The notes beneath the pieces are model-generated. The model was not told the origin of the DNA. It ran no database searches and was given only the letters and a program-made list of their open reading frames with translations. A program made the translations under genes and the position numbers. Shown one piece after another: positions 18,221 to 26,167 of a DNA stretch of 64,000 nt; the first letter of the stretch is position 1, and the number at the start of each line of letters is the position of its first letter. This DNA comes from Eubacteriales bacterium (GTDB lineage Bacteria > Bacillota > Clostridia > Acetivibrionales > JANLFN01), in assembly GCA_024655885.1 (NCBI GenBank), contig JANLFN010000004.1, positions 62,001 to 126,000 on the forward strand, given 5' to 3'.

Positions 18221-19243
18221 CTACCTCAGCTTCTTAGGAGAAATTAACACCTTTTTTAAAGTTTCTATCTCATCCAACACCTTGCCCGCACCCATAACCA
18301 CACAGTCCAAAGGCCTTTCAGCAATGGAAACAGGCATTCCCGTCTCTTCCTTTATAAGCCTGTCCAGGCCGCTCAAAAGTGCACCTCCGCCCGTAAGCAT
18401 AATCCCTCTGTCCATAATATCGGAGGCCAGTTCAGGAGGGGTTTTCTCAAGGGTGTATTTTATTGAATCTACAATAGAATTGACAGGTTCCTTTAAAGCC
18501 TCTGCTATTTCAGACGACGTAACCGTCAGGTTCTTTGGAAGGCCTGTTATCAGATCCCTGCCCCGTACTTCTAAAGATTCCTCTTTAGGCTTTGGATATG
18601 CGGCACCGATTGTAACCTTAATTTCCTCAGCAGTTCTTTCTCCTATCATTAAATTATATTCTTTTTTCACATAATGTACAATAGCTTCGTCCAGTTCATC
18701 GCCCGCAATCCTGAGGGACTTGCTTGTGACAATGCCTCCCAGGGAAATGACCGCAACCTCGCTTGTCCCTCCCCCTATGTCGACCACCATGCTGCCCGAC
18801 GGTTCTTCCACAGGCAAATTGGCACCTATCGCCGCGGCCATAGGCTCCTCTATAAGATAGGCCTCCTTGGCCCCCGCCTGCAGTGTCGCTTCTTCCACCG
18901 CCCTCTTTTCTACTTCCGTGACCCCCGACGGGACACAGATTACAACCCTTGGTTTGCTGAACACACCGGCGGGTATGCCTTTTCTTATAAAATATTTAAG
19001 CATGCTCTGGGTTATGTCGAAATCGGCAATAACCCCATCTTTCATAGGCCTTATTGCCACTATATTCCCCGGAGTCCTGCCTATCATGCTTTTGGCGTCT
19101 TCACCCACAGCCAATATCTCACCCGTTTTATTATTTATAGCAACAACCGATGGCTCTCTAACAACAATACCCTTTCCTTTTACTTGCACCAGCGTGTTGG
19201 CGGTTCCCAAATCAATCCCTATGTCCCTTGCAAAAAAGCTCAT
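18221..19243 (-). CDS. mreB: Rod shape-determining actin MreB
   Basis: Bacterial actin that organises lateral wall synthesis. The 340-residue protein has the actin-fold phosphate loops ([13 protein letters not shown] and [13 protein letters not shown]) and [11 protein letters not shown] near the C-terminus. Of two ATGs six bases apart, the second is better spaced from AAGGAG and is used. The C-terminal tail after [10 protein letters not shown] is a few residues longer than in classic MreB. Confidence 0.95.
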   Translation of the reverse strand: MSFFARDIGIDLGTANTLVQVKGKGIVVREPSVVAINNKTGEILAVGEDAKSMIGRTPGNIVAIRPMKDGVIADFDITQSMLKYFIRKGIPAGVFSKPRVVICVPSGVTEVEKRAVEEATLQAGAKEAYLIEEPMAAAIGANLPVEEPSGSMVVDIGGGTSEVAVISLGGIVTSKSLRIAGDELDEAIVHYVKKEYNLMIGERTAEEIKVTIGAAYPKPKEESLEVRGRDLITGLPKNLTVTSSEIAEALKEPVNSIVDSIKYTLEKTPPELASDIMDRGIMLTGGGALLSGLDRLIKEETGMPVSIAERPLDCVVMGAGKVLDEIETLKKVLISPKKLR

Positions 19244-19302
19244 TTTCATTTCTCCTTTGTAAATTTATATTCCATACCTGTTCAGTCGTAATTGTCCCTT
19301 TT

Positions 19303-20010
19303 TTATATGAGGCCCCTTTCCTTAAAACTCATGTATGTTCCATTGCCAATGATAATATGGTCCAGGACCTTGATTCCCAAAATATTGCCCCCGCTAACCA
19401 GCCTTTCCGTCGTCTCCAGGTCCTCCAAACTGGGCTCAGGGTCGCCGCTGGGATGGTTGTGGACAAAGATCAATCCTGAACATCCCACCTTCACGGCTTC
19501 GCTGAAGACCTCTCTCGGATGTACCACAGAAGCGTTCAGACTGCCCATGGAAATATTTATATGCTTGATCAAATGGCTCTTCGTATTTAATAAAATTACT
19601 TTAAATACCTCCTTCTTTAAGTGCCTCATCTCTTCCATCACCAATTTTTTCACATCGTCGGGGGACTTGATGACAACCCTGTTTCCCATGCCGTAAGTTG
19701 AAGCAATCCTCTTTGCAAGCTCCATCAACGCCTTTACTTGTACCGACTTGACCCTTCCTATCCCCTTTATGCTCCTGAGCTGTTCCAGTGAAATATTATA
19801 TAAAAAGTCAAAGCCGCTGTCGCTTTCATCCTGTTTGAGAATTCTCTGTGCAAGGGAGACCGAGGTTTCATCCTTGCTTCCTGTCTTTATGATTATTGCC
19901 AAAAGTTCGGCATTTGATAGCATTTCTGCTCCAAGCTTTTCCAACTTTTCATAAGGCCTCTCGCTTAGAGGCAAATCCTTTATGGTAAACTTTTCTTGTT
20001 TTTCCCCCAT
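19303..20010 (-). CDS. radC: RadC/JAB-domain DNA repair protein
   Basis: Member of the RadC family; biochemical role still debated. The 235-residue protein has an N-terminal UPF0758 region, a helix-hairpin-helix (IKGIGRVKSVQV near 81-92), and a JAB/MPN metalloprotease-like fold with HNHPSGDP at 184-191. Position between maf and mreB is a well-known conserved neighbourhood in Firmicutes. Confidence 0.93.
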   Translation of the reverse strand: MGEKQEKFTIKDLPLSERPYEKLEKLGAEMLSNAELLAIIIKTGSKDETSVSLAQRILKQDESDSGFDFLYNISLEQLRSIKGIGRVKSVQVKALMELAKRIASTYGMGNRVVIKSPDDVKKLVMEEMRHLKKEVFKVILLNTKSHLIKHINISMGSLNASVVHPREVFSEAVKVGCSGLIFVHNHPSGDPEPSLEDLETTERLVSGGNILGIKVLDHIIIGNGTYMSFKERGLI

Positions 20011-20063
20011 TTTTTCACCAACCTCACACCCCTCAGCTTCCCAACACCCCGTCTTTCAGCCCT

Positions 20064-20639
20064 CTAAAGCACATGCACCCCGAACTCTGCAAGCATCTTG
20101 CTGAGTCTCATAAGGGGAAGGCCAACAACGTTAAAATAGCAGCCCTCTATCCTTTCCACAAGAACGGCTCCCAGCCCCTGGATGCCGTATGCCCCCGCCT
20201 TATCCATAGGTTCACCAGTCCTTATATAGGATTTTATTATCTCATCAGACAAATTTCTCATCTTTACCCGGGTTTTTTCAAAAGCCTTGGCGGCCTTTAG
20301 GGTTAAGCCTTCCATCACCGTGATGCCGGTGATCACCTCATGCCACCCTCCCTCAAGGGACTTGAGCATCTCATAGGCCTCCTTCTCATCCCTGGGTTTC
20401 CCGAGAATGCCTTCTTTAACAACCACGGTATCCGCGCCTATGACCAATACATCCCGGGCCAGCTGTTCTGCCACATGCCGGGCCTTTTCAAAGGAAATAT
20501 TAGCGACACATTCCCCCACATCAAGGCTGGTGTCCATTTCCTCCTTTATATCCGAAGGGATTGTTTTAAAAACCAGGCCTATCTGTTTTAAAAGCTCGGA
20601 GCGCCGTGGAGACGATGATGCCAAAATAATTTCCCTCAT
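20064..20639 (-). CDS. maf: Maf nucleotide pyrophosphatase
   Basis: House-cleaning phosphatase acting on dTTP/UTP and modified nucleotides; linked to septum control in Bacillus. The 191-residue protein has the N-terminal ASSSPRRSELL motif at 7-17 and the conserved VIGADTVV and GKPRDEKEAYEML segments. GAGGAAAAA precedes the ATG. It lies between DUF4321 and radC in the shape operon. Confidence 0.94.
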   Translation of the reverse strand: MREIILASSSPRRSELLKQIGLVFKTIPSDIKEEMDTSLDVGECVANISFEKARHVAEQLARDVLVIGADTVVVKEGILGKPRDEKEAYEMLKSLEGGWHEVITGITVMEGLTLKAAKAFEKTRVKMRNLSDEIIKSYIRTGEPMDKAGAYGIQGLGAVLVERIEGCYFNVVGLPLMRLSKMLAEFGVHVL

Positions 20640-20648
20640 TCTTTTTCC

Positions 20649-20921
20649 TCACGATTTAATAAACAGAATTATGCCTAAAATAATTCCTATGAGGCTGCCT
20701 GCATTCACTCTCAGAGCAAAATTCAATCCCAGCCTTAAAACCCTGACATCGATTAAAGGGTCCAGGGTAAATGCAAACAGGTCCCTATATCCGTTTACAC
20801 CTCCAAAACCCATCCAGCCCATGTAGGGAAGGCGTGACAGGTATTCACCCGCAATACCTCCTATTAAGGCTCCGGACAGCAGCAGCAAGCACAAAATCCA
20901 TGGGCTTCTTTTGCTTCTCAT
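20649..20921 (-). CDS. DUF4321 membrane protein
   Basis: Ninety-residue protein with two hydrophobic segments, one near the N-terminus (WILCLLLLSGALIGGIAG) and one at the C-terminus (GSLIGIILGIILF), plus a Gly/Tyr-rich middle. This matches the DUF4321 pattern found ahead of maf in Clostridia. The ATG after GGGAGAG is chosen over an earlier in-frame one. Function is unknown; it is the first gene of the maf-radC-mre operon. Confidence 0.78.
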   Translation of the reverse strand: MRSKRSPWILCLLLLSGALIGGIAGEYLSRLPYMGWMGFGGVNGYRDLFAFTLDPLIDVRVLRLGLNFALRVNAGSLIGIILGIILFIKS

Positions 20922-21019
20922 AAAACTCTCCCGCAAACTACAGCATTGATTCGGTTTCAATGAGTTGAGATCGATTCCTTAATTTATCTCATCTCTTTCA
21001 ACACATTTTAAAATCTTTG

Positions 21020-21035
21020 TCTGACTATAGTCAGA
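21020..21035. promoter_or_regulatory. Perfect 16-bp palindrome, operator candidate
   Basis: TCTGACTATAGTCAGA is a perfect inverted repeat with no loop. Its edge lies 16 bases beyond the -10 box of the operon promoter, so it covers the first transcribed bases, a place where a dimeric repressor would block transcription. I do not recognise the cognate regulator. Confidence 0.5.
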
Positions 21036-21051
21036 AGTATTACTAATCCTA

Positions 21052-21080
21052 ATTATAACCATATAAATTCCTCATTTCAA
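21052..21080 (-). promoter_or_regulatory. Promoter of DUF4321-maf-radC-mre operon
   Basis: TTGAAA, 17 bases, TATAAT on the minus strand; leader of about 120 bases to the first ATG. Confidence 0.8.
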
Positions 21081-21141
21081 CAAAATATGGATATTTTTAC
21101 GTTTTACCATCCAAGTCTGGAAAATCCAGGCTTTTGAAAAT

Positions 21142-21180
21142 GTGAAGCCGCCACAAGCATTGTAACTGGCGGTAATTCAC
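21142..21180 (-). terminator. Terminator-like hairpin behind the 312-residue gene
   Basis: Two stacked stems, GTGAA/TTCAC and CCGCCA/TGGCGG, followed on the minus strand by ATTTTC. The U-run is short, and it lies about 100 bases behind the stop. Confidence 0.5.
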
Positions 21181-21280
21181 CGCTTTATCCTGAAGAATCT
21201 CTATTTTCATTGCATTATACTCTTGCAAAAAATCCGGAAAAATAGTAATTTAGTCCTATAAAAATAGGAATGCAGGCCCA

Positions 21281-22219
21281 TCATTGCTTGACTTGTCTTT
21301 CGACATCTTTCGCATCACTTTTGCCGGGAACCTCCGGATAGCCATGTCCTTTTAATGCTTCCCTCACTTTTGGCGCAAGGCTTCCAAAAGAATCAATGAT
21401 CCGGCTCATTTCCCCTGTGCTCAAATCCTTTACATCTGCGGTATCAAACCCGGCTTGCCTTATAAACTCTCCAATCACCGCATGGTCTTCCGGGTCCAGG
21501 CCGGAGTTCTTGATCTTTGCCTTAAAATAGCTAATTTGCCTGTCAGTGGCCTTTTTCCGCATGTATAGAGGATCTTGAAGCCTAGATTCGCTTTCCTTAA
21601 TGATCCTCTCCTGGACGTCATTAAACTCCTCGTCAAGCTGCCTGGCCTCATCAGGATAAAGCCAGTCGTTTTCACCCATCAGCTTCCTTATGATCCTGTC
21701 GCAAGCCCCTGTGATGGTTTTCTCCAGGCCAAATTCCTTATCAGTTACCAGACTCTTTCCGATCTCAAAAAGTTCCCAGTCGCTCAAAGTAAATTCAATC
21801 TCCTTCTTTAACTTGGGCTTATTATTCTCCATTATAATTTTTCCCTTTTCATCCCTGAGAAAATTCTTTTTTTCGATTTTCTCCGCCAGATAACTCTGAA
21901 ACATATTGTAGTAATCAATTTGTTTTCCGTCGGTAATGGTCTGCCCGCTTTGAATATGACGCCCCTTTACTTTAACTATATAAGCCGGCAGCCTCATAAT
22001 GCCCAGCCCGGGAAATTCGGCTTCAGCTTCCTTTAGCGGAGTAATGGTTATCTCTTCTATTGAAATGCCCTTTTCCTTGGCTTTTTTAAAAAGCCCTTCC
22101 GCTTTATACCTCCATTCTCCGCCCATGCCTTTATAAAAATCCTTGTCGGGATTATAGACAACCTTCGAAGCTCTTTCTGTATTTTCCTCCATATTAAGTG
22201 TATCCACTGTTTCATCCAT
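21281..22219 (-). CDS. Unrecognised 312-residue protein with recombinase-like C-terminal motif
   Basis: I cannot name this gene with confidence. The N-terminal 190 residues are a mixed alpha/beta region (ITPLKEAEAEFPGLG, LPAYIVKVKG) ending in LEKTITGACDRIIRKLMG, which recalls the helix of Rad52/ERF-type single-strand annealing proteins. After a charged helical stretch, the C-terminus has ATDRQISYFKAKIKNSGL, the 'ATxxQ' small domain often found on phage recombination proteins. It stands alone, with an AGAAGGTG ribosome site. A role in DNA repair or annealing is inference. No phage genes lie nearby. Confidence 0.7.
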   Translation of the reverse strand: MDETVDTLNMEENTERASKVVYNPDKDFYKGMGGEWRYKAEGLFKKAKEKGISIEEITITPLKEAEAEFPGLGIMRLPAYIVKVKGRHIQSGQTITDGKQIDYYNMFQSYLAEKIEKKNFLRDEKGKIIMENNKPKLKKEIEFTLSDWELFEIGKSLVTDKEFGLEKTITGACDRIIRKLMGENDWLYPDEARQLDEEFNDVQERIIKESESRLQDPLYMRKKATDRQISYFKAKIKNSGLDPEDHAVIGEFIRQAGFDTADVKDLSTGEMSRIIDSFGSLAPKVREALKGHGYPEVPGKSDAKDVERQVKQ

Positions 22220-22547
22220 TATTTTACACCTTCTTTATGCCGTATTCTTATGTATATTATTTGTATAAGTCTCGCAATCTACAATAACTAATATTTCTTG
22301 AACTTGAAATTCGAGCCTCTATGGCGGGGTAGCATTGAAAATGTCACGGTATTTATTTCCGCATATTGATAAATTGAAAATTGAATGATAAAATGCATTA
22401 AGCAGGAAAGTTTCGGAGCAATGCAAGAACGGACAAGGCAGGTTGGAATTTTACGGATGTTAAAATATTATACTTCTCTTTTTTTACAATACGAAGTATA
22501 ATATAAGTGAGTAATAATCTGAAAGTAAATTATTTTATGGTGATAAT
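22220..22547. other. Divergent spacer between the 312-residue gene and mecA
   Basis: No gene in this 328-base stretch. Its right part holds the inverted repeat and -10 region ahead of mecA; the rest shows nothing I recognise. Confidence 0.6.
22465..22504. promoter_or_regulatory. 12-bp inverted repeat overlapping the mecA -10 region
   Basis: ATATTATACTTC and its exact complement GAAGTATAATAT are separated by 16 bases. The right arm contains TATAAT, the likely -10 of mecA, with no good -35. It could be an operator or a promoter-proximal hairpin. Confidence 0.5.
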
Positions 22548-23186
22548 ATGAAAATAGAAAAAATAAGTGAAAATAAAATAAAGGTTACCATTTCGTTAAA
22601 CGACCTTGAGGAAAGAAACATCGATTTGAATTCCTTAAATTATAATTCTCCTGCCACCCAGGAGCTATTCTGGGATATGATGGAACAGGCGGAAGTTCAG
22701 TACGGCTTCAATGCCGCGGATTCGCAGATATGTGTCGAAGCTATTCCTGATTCGGAAGACGGGTTTATAATTACCATAACCAAGATAGACGAAGACGGGG
22801 ACTTTGAGTCCATACAAAAATATATAAAAAATAAATACAGGAACACGGATGTGCGTGTAAAAAGGAAAAGCCGCAGGCTGTATTCCACCATTATGATCTA
22901 TTCCTTCAGCAAATTTGAAGACCTGTGCATGTTAACGGAGAATATCCGTCTTTTATACAAAGGGGATAGTTCGCTTTACAAATACAAAAACACTTATTAC
23001 CTGATTTTAACCAGGAACAGCCTGAATACCGTCAATACGAAAGCATTTGAGCTGATGTTGAGCGAATACGGTAAAAAGGTATCCAATACCAGCTTCTACG
23101 AAGGATTTTTAAGTGAACACGGCACCCAAATCATTGAATATGATGCTCTTGAAATTATAAACAGCTACTTTAACTGTCACGCATAA
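22548..23186 (+). CDS. mecA: Adaptor protein MecA
   Basis: Adaptor that delivers substrates to the ClpC protease. The 212-residue protein shows the family pattern: N-terminal recognition domain (MKIEKISENKIKVTISLNDL, LFWDMMEQAEVQYGF), an acidic linker and a C-terminal ClpC-binding fold (FSKFEDLCMLTENI). GTGATAA precedes the ATG. It is transcribed on its own, opposite to most of the window, and followed by a short terminator. Confidence 0.88.
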   Translation: MKIEKISENKIKVTISLNDLEERNIDLNSLNYNSPATQELFWDMMEQAEVQYGFNAADSQICVEAIPDSEDGFIITITKIDEDGDFESIQKYIKNKYRNTDVRVKRKSRRLYSTIMIYSFSKFEDLCMLTENIRLLYKGDSSLYKYKNTYYLILTRNSLNTVNTKAFELMLSEYGKKVSNTSFYEGFLSEHGTQIIEYDALEIINSYFNCHA

Positions 23187-23206
23187 ACCGGCATAAAAGG
23201 ATTCCA

Positions 23207-23236
23207 ACGCCCCTTGACAGGGGCATTTGTTTTCTC
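23207..23236 (+). terminator. Terminator of mecA
   Basis: GCCCC/GGGGC stem with a six-base loop followed by ATTTGTTTTCT. Short stem, so moderate confidence. Confidence 0.6.
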
Positions 23237-23316
23237 TATAAATTTATTTACGGGTTTTCAGGGGGTAAGCTTCCTGGGCACGGGTAAACACCCTTAAAAT
23301 CAAGAGGAGGTTTTCC

Positions 23317-23892
23317 ATGATCGTTGCAGTATACGGAAGTCCAAGAAAGGGCGGCAATACGGATATCCTGCTGGATTCCTTTTTACAACCCATAAGCCGC
23401 CATGAGAGTATCGACAGGTTTTATCTGCGGGATTTGACATTGAAGCCTTGCATAGCCTGCGGTAAATGCGATAAGACAGGGATTTGCATATTTAATGATG
23501 ACTTATGGGGCATATATGAAAAAATAGAATCCGCCAGTGCCGTAGTGCTTTCCTCTCCCATTCACTTTGCGAGTGTTACGTCCATCATGAAAATTTTCGT
23601 GGACAGGGCCCAGCCCTTTTGGGCGCGGAAATACCTGCTGGGCAGAAAAAATCCCCATCCGGAGAGAAAAGGCTTTTTTATCTGTTCCGGCGCAATCAAC
23701 ACGGACAAGCATTTCCTCAATTCCAAGCTGGTCATACAGACCCTTTTTAAGAACCTAGACATAGAGTACTCGGGAGACCTGTTTTTCTCCGGCGTCGACG
23801 GGAAGGGAGAAATAAGGAACAAAGCCGGAGCCATCCATTCGGCTTCCTGTTCGGGAACGGATTTCCTGAAGCGGCTGGAATCAGGTACATGA
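23317..23892 (+). CDS. NADPH-dependent FMN reductase / flavodoxin-fold protein
   Basis: Flavodoxin-like oxidoreductase of 191 residues. It begins with the phosphate-binding loop VAVYGSPRKGGNTD, followed by a four-cysteine segment LKPCIACGKCDKTGIC at about 47-62 that resembles iron-sulfur flavoproteins, and the FMN contact SSPIHFASVTSIMK. AGAGGAGG precedes the ATG. Electron partner and substrate are unknown. The cysteines may bind a metal or simply be family-conserved. Confidence 0.82.
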   Translation: MIVAVYGSPRKGGNTDILLDSFLQPISRHESIDRFYLRDLTLKPCIACGKCDKTGICIFNDDLWGIYEKIESASAVVLSSPIHFASVTSIMKIFVDRAQPFWARKYLLGRKNPHPERKGFFICSGAINTDKHFLNSKLVIQTLFKNLDIEYSGDLFFSGVDGKGEIRNKAGAIHSASCSGTDFLKRLESGT

Positions 23893-23921
23893 TTCAATGT
23901 TGCGCCCCTATGCCAAGCTTA

Positions 23922-23957
23922 TCAAAAAGGAACAGCCAGTTCATTTTACGGCTGGCT
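23922..23957 (-). terminator. Terminator overlapping the end of the VanW-family gene
   Basis: AGCCAG/CTGGCT arms around the stop codon, followed on the minus strand by TTCCTTTTTG. Confidence 0.6.
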
Positions 23958-25053
23958 TATCTTTCTTACCTACAAGGCTGACAGTGATTTTATTGCCTTT
24001 TACTTCACAAAAAATCACCAATGGGCTGTCCAGAGTATTTTTAAACTTGAAATCAATGGTGTCTCCCAGCACCACCACATCCAGTCCCGGATCAATATAA
24101 TCCACCGGTGCCGCATGGGGGGTTCTGGTTATGGCATCCTTTGGGATACCCGCATTTAAAACAGCAGCATATAGGGTAGACGCAACCTGGTTATAGCCCT
24201 CATTGTTTTGCCGCATAATGCCTTTTTCTGCCGAAAGGTATTTAATAAAGGAGAAAACGCCCGCATCCTCACCTGTCTTCAGGTCAGCAGGCAGTATGAG
24301 CACTTTATTGATGGCGGATGCAGCCAGGCGTATGAAGGCCTCGTCCTCTTGGGACTTTATCTCAGTACTGAACCTGGAAACCACTTCCTCCACACCTTCC
24401 AGGTCTTTTGCCGTTATAAGGGGATAAACCGTTTCCACTTCATAATTGTCCGAGGGCTTAAATTCCAGCGGAAGCCCGAAGTTCAAGGTCCAATCCGATT
24501 TTACCTTGTTTACTGCATTATCAATGTTCAGCCTTATTCCTTTCTGTTCGGGCACCTTGGTTATTTTACCGTCCTTAAGATAAATATTTGCATCTACCGG
24601 GTCTTTGTCAATTAAGGCGGCCAGTTCGCCGAATTTTTTCCTTAGCTTTTCCTCGTTGAACATGACCGCGGGGCGAATCCACTGGTCCTGAGAAACGAGA
24701 TACCCCTGGATCAAGCTTATATATCTGTCTTGCCCTTTTCCGTAGGCCATCCGCACAGAAGCGTCATAGTCCATAGAGGCATCAATATCGCTGTATTTAA
24801 TTTTAAATTCTTCCCCTTCTAAATATTTAACCGTTAGGAAACCATTTTTTACCATATCCTCAAAGTACTCTCTGGTTTTTTGCACCGCACTCTCCACGGT
24901 CAGATTTCCTACATTGATTCCGCCAACATAGACACGGGGCGCAATTTTATTTTTAGTGAAAAGGTTGAGTGTAAATAATCCACCCAGTACCGACACTATG
25001 AATTGCAAAAACAGGAAAGAAAAAATAAAAGCATTTCTCTGCGTTTTGGTCAC
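23941..25053 (-). CDS. VanW-family membrane-anchored protein
   Basis: Envelope protein of unknown biochemical role. The 370-residue form has one membrane segment at about 8-30, a central region resembling the peptidoglycan-binding repeat that usually precedes VanW (VYVGGINVGNLTVESAV), and a C-terminal VanW domain (NEGYNQVASTLYAAVLNAGI, then DYIDPGLDVVV). The GTG start nine bases after GGAG is preferred over a GTG further upstream that lacks spacing. It is the last gene of a three-gene envelope cluster. Confidence 0.85.
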   Translation of the reverse strand: MTKTQRNAFIFSFLFLQFIVSVLGGLFTLNLFTKNKIAPRVYVGGINVGNLTVESAVQKTREYFEDMVKNGFLTVKYLEGEEFKIKYSDIDASMDYDASVRMAYGKGQDRYISLIQGYLVSQDQWIRPAVMFNEEKLRKKFGELAALIDKDPVDANIYLKDGKITKVPEQKGIRLNIDNAVNKVKSDWTLNFGLPLEFKPSDNYEVETVYPLITAKDLEGVEEVVSRFSTEIKSQEDEAFIRLAASAINKVLILPADLKTGEDAGVFSFIKYLSAEKGIMRQNNEGYNQVASTLYAAVLNAGIPKDAITRTPHAAPVDYIDPGLDVVVLGDTIDFKFKNTLDSPLVIFCEVKGNKITVSLVGKKDKPAVK

Positions 25054-25097
25054 CCAAGTCACTCCAAATTCACGGTTAATTATTTAGTCCGAAAATC

Positions 25098-25138
25098 TAT
25101 AAAGTATAAAGCACTCCCCCGGCGCTTTATACTTTATA
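25098..25138. repeat. Perfect 15-bp inverted repeat between the PRC-barrel and VanW genes
   Basis: Arms TATAAAGTATAAAGC and its exact complement surround an 11-base C-rich loop. There is no proper U-run on the minus side, so it is a poor terminator; an mRNA stability or processing hairpin is possible. Confidence 0.7.
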
Positions 25139-25161
25139 ACAGATCACCGCTCCGCATCCTA

Positions 25162-26103
25162 TTATCCTTTATTGTTCATAACCAGTTCAATCAGTTTTCC
25201 GCTGTTTTTTGCCGCATCAATGGCTTCGTTGCTTATAACCTCTCCCTCACCGATGATCACGTTCCCCATACTGTCGGTTATGGTTTTTGTGACTTTTCTC
25301 CCAACCAAATACTGCCTTTGCTTTTGTTCAAAAAGACTTGACGCGCTGCTTTGGGCCGGGGCGGCGGCAGTGTCCTGTGGTACCGCAGTTGCTTCTTCTT
25401 TTTTACCAATGGCTATGGCTTCATCCGGTGTTTCTTCAATTTCCCCTTCTTCCGCATATTCCGGAAAGCGCTGCCCAAGGGATGGGCCTTCACTTCCCTC
25501 CATTTTCGTTGGGAGGACGGGGTTTATTGTCCCGGCAGTTTCGGTGGGGGTATGGGCAAGGTTTTCTTTTTCTTCAGTTGCGCAGGTCTCAGAACCATGC
25601 TGCGGTAGGCTATCCATCAGAGTGCTTTCGACATTATCCGAAACTACGATCAACGTCTTTCCAAAAGTTATGACGCTTTTTCTGGGGATAATGCGGACTT
25701 TATCCTTTGCCGGAAAGGCAATCAATTCAAGACCGGCTATCTGGCAAGACTCCTCTTCATCCACATAAAAATCCCCTGTCTCACCGATTAATCTGCCCTT
25801 CCGGGTCATCACCCTGGTGTTTTTGACTTGGATATCTTTCTGAATAAGCTCCACCGCCTGGGGCACTTTGCCGACGTCAATTATATTTTCTTCATTTTCT
25901 ATGGTCAAGGCATACTCCCCGATACCCAGTATGCTTCCGGCAGGGATAACCCATGTCCCCAGCACCCGGGCCGCACTCTCCACCACAATATAGTCAACGG
26001 CGCCTTCCCCGGCGTTCACGACAACCGCCTTGACTTTTCCGACTTCCATTCCGTCGGATATGCTGATTATGGGCAAACCTATTATTTCCTGAGTCTTTTT
26101 CAT
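25162..26103 (-). CDS. PRC-barrel domain protein
   Basis: The 313-residue protein has two consecutive PRC-barrel-like domains (about 1-80, starting IGLPIISISDGMEVGKVK, and about 85-160, with RKGRLIGETGDFYVDEE), a long acidic low-complexity linker (about 165-260), and a C-terminal module (QYLVGRKVTKTITDSMGN) that looks like a further PRC-type or PilZ-like strand set. PRC barrels bind protein or RNA partners; nothing here gives the partner. It lies 64 bases behind the membrane-TPR gene and before VanW, apparently one operon. Confidence 0.8.
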   Translation of the reverse strand: MKKTQEIIGLPIISISDGMEVGKVKAVVVNAGEGAVDYIVVESAARVLGTWVIPAGSILGIGEYALTIENEENIIDVGKVPQAVELIQKDIQVKNTRVMTRKGRLIGETGDFYVDEEESCQIAGLELIAFPAKDKVRIIPRKSVITFGKTLIVVSDNVESTLMDSLPQHGSETCATEEKENLAHTPTETAGTINPVLPTKMEGSEGPSLGQRFPEYAEEGEIEETPDEAIAIGKKEEATAVPQDTAAAPAQSSASSLFEQKQRQYLVGRKVTKTITDSMGNVIIGEGEVISNEAIDAAKNSGKLIELVMNNKG

Positions 26104-26167
26104 TGCCTTTTACCCCCCTACACTCCAAATGAAATTTCCACTTTTTTCAGCACTTATTTATATTAGT

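Larger units (their letters stand above)
20922..21280. other. Regulatory spacer ahead of the DUF4321-maf-radC-mre operon
   Basis: No gene in this 359-base stretch. It holds a strong minus-strand promoter, a 16-bp palindrome just downstream of it, and the terminator hairpin of the gene to the right, each listed separately. Confidence 0.7.
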
